A DNA stretch of 64,000 nt, from positions 17,006-81,005 of the forward strand of contig JAZSRP010000021.1 of the NCBI GenBank assembly GCA_045538555.1. The letters run 5' to 3'. The notes below the pieces were generated by a model, which was given only the letters and a program-made list of their open reading frames with translations, was not told where the DNA came from and made no database searches. A program made the translations under genes and the position numbers. This document shows positions 61,915 through 64,000 of this stretch, piece after piece (position 1 is the stretch's first letter; every line of letters begins with the position of its first letter). This DNA is from Coliplasma sp045538555. GTDB lineage: Bacteria > Bacillota > Clostridia > Oscillospirales > CAG-382.

Positions 61915-63276
61915 ATGGTTCGAAAAAAGAAATTTTCACTCTCAACCACGCAAATCATATTGCTCAGTTTTCTCGTGACCATACTCGTGGGAAGCGGACT
62001 TTTGGCATTACCTATAAGCTCCGCAAGCGGTGAAGCCGTGCCTTATCTCGATGCACTTTTCACGGCAACCACCTCCACCTGCGTGACGGGACTTGTTACA
62101 CTTTCAACGGTGTCAACGTGGAGCGTGTTCGGGCAGATCGTCATTCTGCTTCTCATACAGATCGGCGGTCTTGGTATCATCACCATTATGTCGGGACTGA
62201 TGCTTCTTCTCAACAGAAAAATGGGCATCGGCGACCGTTTGCTGATTCAGGATGCCTTCAATCTCAATACGATGTCGGGACTGGCGAAATTCGTTAAGAA
62301 CGTGCTGTTCGGCACGCTGATCATAGAATGGATAGGTGCTGTTCTGTATATGCTCGTCTTTATCCCCGAGTTTGGCGCAAGGGGCATTTGGATATCGGTA
62401 TTCAATTCGGTTTCCGCCTTTTGTAACGCAGGCATTGATATTATCGCGGAAAACAGCCTTTGCAATTACGCCACCAATCCCTTGTTCAATATCGTTACCT
62501 CCGCACTAATCATTCTCGGCGGTCTTGGATATATCGTATGGTGGGACGTGCTTCGTGTGATCAAGAGCCGTTCGCCAAAGAACCGTAAGATATTCAGACA
62601 TCTGACCTTGCACTCAAAGATTGCCATTACCGTTACCGCAGGACTCATTCTTGTCGGTGCAATTCTCATTCTTATTTTTGAATATGCAAATCCCTTGACC
62701 ATTGGAGAGATGTCTCCCTTTGATAAAATTCAGGTATCCTTTTTCCAATCGGTCACAACGAGAACCGCAGGCTTTGCCTCTGTTCCGCAAGAGAATCTGA
62801 CAAACGCCTCCGCTGCCGTATCTATTATCTTGATGCTGATCGGCGGCTCGCCCGTAGGCACGGCAGGCGGCATGAAAACAGTAACCATTGCCGTTCTTAT
62901 CTGCTCGGCATTTGCTACTATCCGCAATAAAAACAGCGCAACTCTGTTCGGGCGTCGTATTTCCGAGGAATCGGTGAAAAAAGCAGTTGCCGTGGCTGTA
63001 ACCTTTCTTACGATCTGCGCCGCTTCAACTGTGCTTTTGATGGCAACGAGTAACGCTTCCGCCATTGATGCGGTCTATGAAACGGTCAGCGCCACTGCAA
63101 CCGTCGGTCTTTCACGAAATCTGACGGCAACGCTGAATACCTTTGGAAAGCTTATTATCATCGTAACGATGTATTTCGGCAGAGTCGGTCCCATTTCACT
63201 TGCGGTAGCGCTTGGCAGCAAAAACGAAAGTCAAAACGTCATTTCCGAGCCGACGGAAGATATTAGTATAGGATAA
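61915..63276 (+). CDS. TrkH/KtrB family potassium uptake protein
   Basis: 453 residues from ATG 61915 (AGAGGAAA upstream). Membrane pore subunit of a K+ transporter: four M1-P-M2 repeats with pore segments such as TSTCVTGLV, SAFCNAGID, TTRTAGFAS and SATATVGLS (selectivity-filter glycines). Ten nt before its regulatory partner. Confidence 0.93.
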   Translation: MVRKKKFSLSTTQIILLSFLVTILVGSGLLALPISSASGEAVPYLDALFTATTSTCVTGLVTLSTVSTWSVFGQIVILLLIQIGGLGIITIMSGLMLLLNRKMGIGDRLLIQDAFNLNTMSGLAKFVKNVLFGTLIIEWIGAVLYMLVFIPEFGARGIWISVFNSVSAFCNAGIDIIAENSLCNYATNPLFNIVTSALIILGGLGYIVWWDVLRVIKSRSPKNRKIFRHLTLHSKIAITVTAGLILVGAILILIFEYANPLTIGEMSPFDKIQVSFFQSVTTRTAGFASVPQENLTNASAAVSIILMLIGGSPVGTAGGMKTVTIAVLICSAFATIRNKNSATLFGRRISEESVKKAVAVAVTFLTICAASTVLLMATSNASAIDAVYETVSATATVGLSRNLTATLNTFGKLIIIVTMYFGRVGPISLAVALGSKNESQNVISEPTEDISIG

Positions 63277-63286
63277 GGAGAAGATT

Positions 63287-63940
63287 ATGAAAGCAAAGAA
63301 AACGTACGCAGTCTTTGGACTTGGAAGATACGGAACAGCCGTTGCACGTGAGCTTGTAGAGAACGGTATGGAGGTTATTGCCGTCGATACCGAGGAAAGA
63401 ATCGTAAACGATGCGGCGGCATATCTGCCCGTGTGCAAGTGTGCCGACGTGACAGATGCGGAGGTCATCTCACGCCTTGGAATTGGAAGTATTGATGCGG
63501 TCATTGTATGTATGGCAAGTAGCCTTGAAGCGAGCGTGATGGCAGTCACGCTTTGCAAGGAGGCAGGCGTGAAAAACGTTATCGCAAAATGCGCCAACGA
63601 GATGCAGCAAAAGATATTGCTTCGCGTGGGCGCGGATCAAGTGGTTTTCCCGGAAAACGAGTCGGGCATTCGCCTTGCCAAGAATCTCTTAAGCTCAGGC
63701 TTTATCGATATGATCTCTCTGTCAAAGGATGTATCCATGGTTGAGATCGACGTAAAGGAAGAATGGCGCGGTAAAAATCTGATTGAGCTAAATCTCCGCA
63801 AAAAATACGGCATCAATATCGTCGCTATCAAGAAGGGCGAAAAGGTTAACGTGAATATCAATCCTGAGCAAGCGCTTGATAAGGAAGACACGCTGATAGT
63901 TATCGCAAATACGGCAAAATTGGGTAAAATGAAGCAATAA
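63287..63940 (+). CDS. TrkA/KtrA family potassium uptake regulatory subunit
   Basis: 217 residues, AAGGAG ribosome site. Rossmann RCK_N domain with GLGRYGTAVA nucleotide loop and VDTEE acidic end, then RCK_C (about 135-217). Binds nucleotides and gates the TrkH pore; RCK_C domains of Firmicutes KtrA-type proteins can bind c-di-AMP. Confidence 0.93.
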   Translation: MKAKKTYAVFGLGRYGTAVARELVENGMEVIAVDTEERIVNDAAAYLPVCKCADVTDAEVISRLGIGSIDAVIVCMASSLEASVMAVTLCKEAGVKNVIAKCANEMQQKILLRVGADQVVFPENESGIRLAKNLLSSGFIDMISLSKDVSMVEIDVKEEWRGKNLIELNLRKKYGINIVAIKKGEKVNVNINPEQALDKEDTLIVIANTAKLGKMKQ

Positions 63941-63963
63941 TTATATTCAAGACGTTTTTTTCC

Positions 63964-63990
63964 AAGGGCTGACCGTGCGGTCAGCCCTTT
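63964..63990 (+). terminator. Terminator of the trk operon
   Basis: AGGGCTGACCG / CGGTCAGCCCT stem with a short T tail. Confidence 0.85.
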
Positions 63991-64000
63991 CGTTGTATAA

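Overview
The window looks like a chromosome segment of an uncultured Gram-positive gut-type Clostridia (Oscillospirales/Eubacteriales-like). The evidence is the Rnf complex with clostridial gene order (C-D-G-E-A-B), an IspH-ribosomal protein S1 fusion, the CotH/VTC/DUF4956 trio, lipoprotein signal peptides, strong AGGAGG ribosome binding sites and sigma-A promoters of the TTGACA-17-TATAAT type.

Host part 1 (1-43.1 kb). A truncated cohesin/dockerin surface protein is followed by a dense flavin/redox operon: apbE, a NusG-II protein, a Gx transporter and rnfCDGEAB, making an energy-conserving ferredoxin:NAD oxidoreductase. Next come a CotH/lamin-tail surface protein with its VTC and DUF4956 partners, a convergent AI-2E-type permease and tRNA-Glu(CTC). 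A long operon of DNA repair and housekeeping genes follows (recD2, comF, a DUF6259 glycosidase-like gene, yqeG, a nfo-like gene, ydcF-like, prmA, ligA), then an FAD oxidoreductase, a 2350-residue cyclic-glucan-synthase-like giant, trmO, two divergent discoidin/DUF4855 lipoproteins, cmk-plsC-ispH/rpsA, and a ClpP-like protease.

Integrated element (about 43,615-60,743, 17.1 kb). A tRNA-Ser(CGA) gene has been cut in its anticodon arm. Its 5' half lies at 43,574-43,614 and its 3' half at 60,734-60,791; joined, they give a complete tRNA, and both carry the 10-bp core GACTCGAAAT. Just inside the left end the element carries a different, intact tRNA-Ser(CGA), which would replace the gene it breaks. 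Next to it are a tyrosine recombinase, ParB, MobC, a ribbon-helix-helix protein, a RepA-like ATPase and a helix-turn-helix protein; no relaxase is present. The rightward, visibly more AT-rich cargo is an archaeal-type ATPase, an HTH plus class III Fic protein, a motor-less type I-like restriction-modification system (nuclease-methylase fusion, HsdS, and a nuclease-like protein), and a Pycsar-like module with one PycTM-type membrane effector and TWO consecutive class III nucleotide cyclases. The right end carries TnpV and other small mobile-element genes. A repeated 9-mer, GTTCTCTCC, lies near both ends and overlaps the likely integrase promoter.

Host part 2 (60.8-64 kb). After the original tRNA-Ser terminator come a small lipoprotein and a TrkH/TrkA-type potassium uptake pair.

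The best candidates for something new are the two-cyclase Pycsar-like module and the tRNA-replacing integration strategy. All identifications are by reading motifs; no database search was possible.
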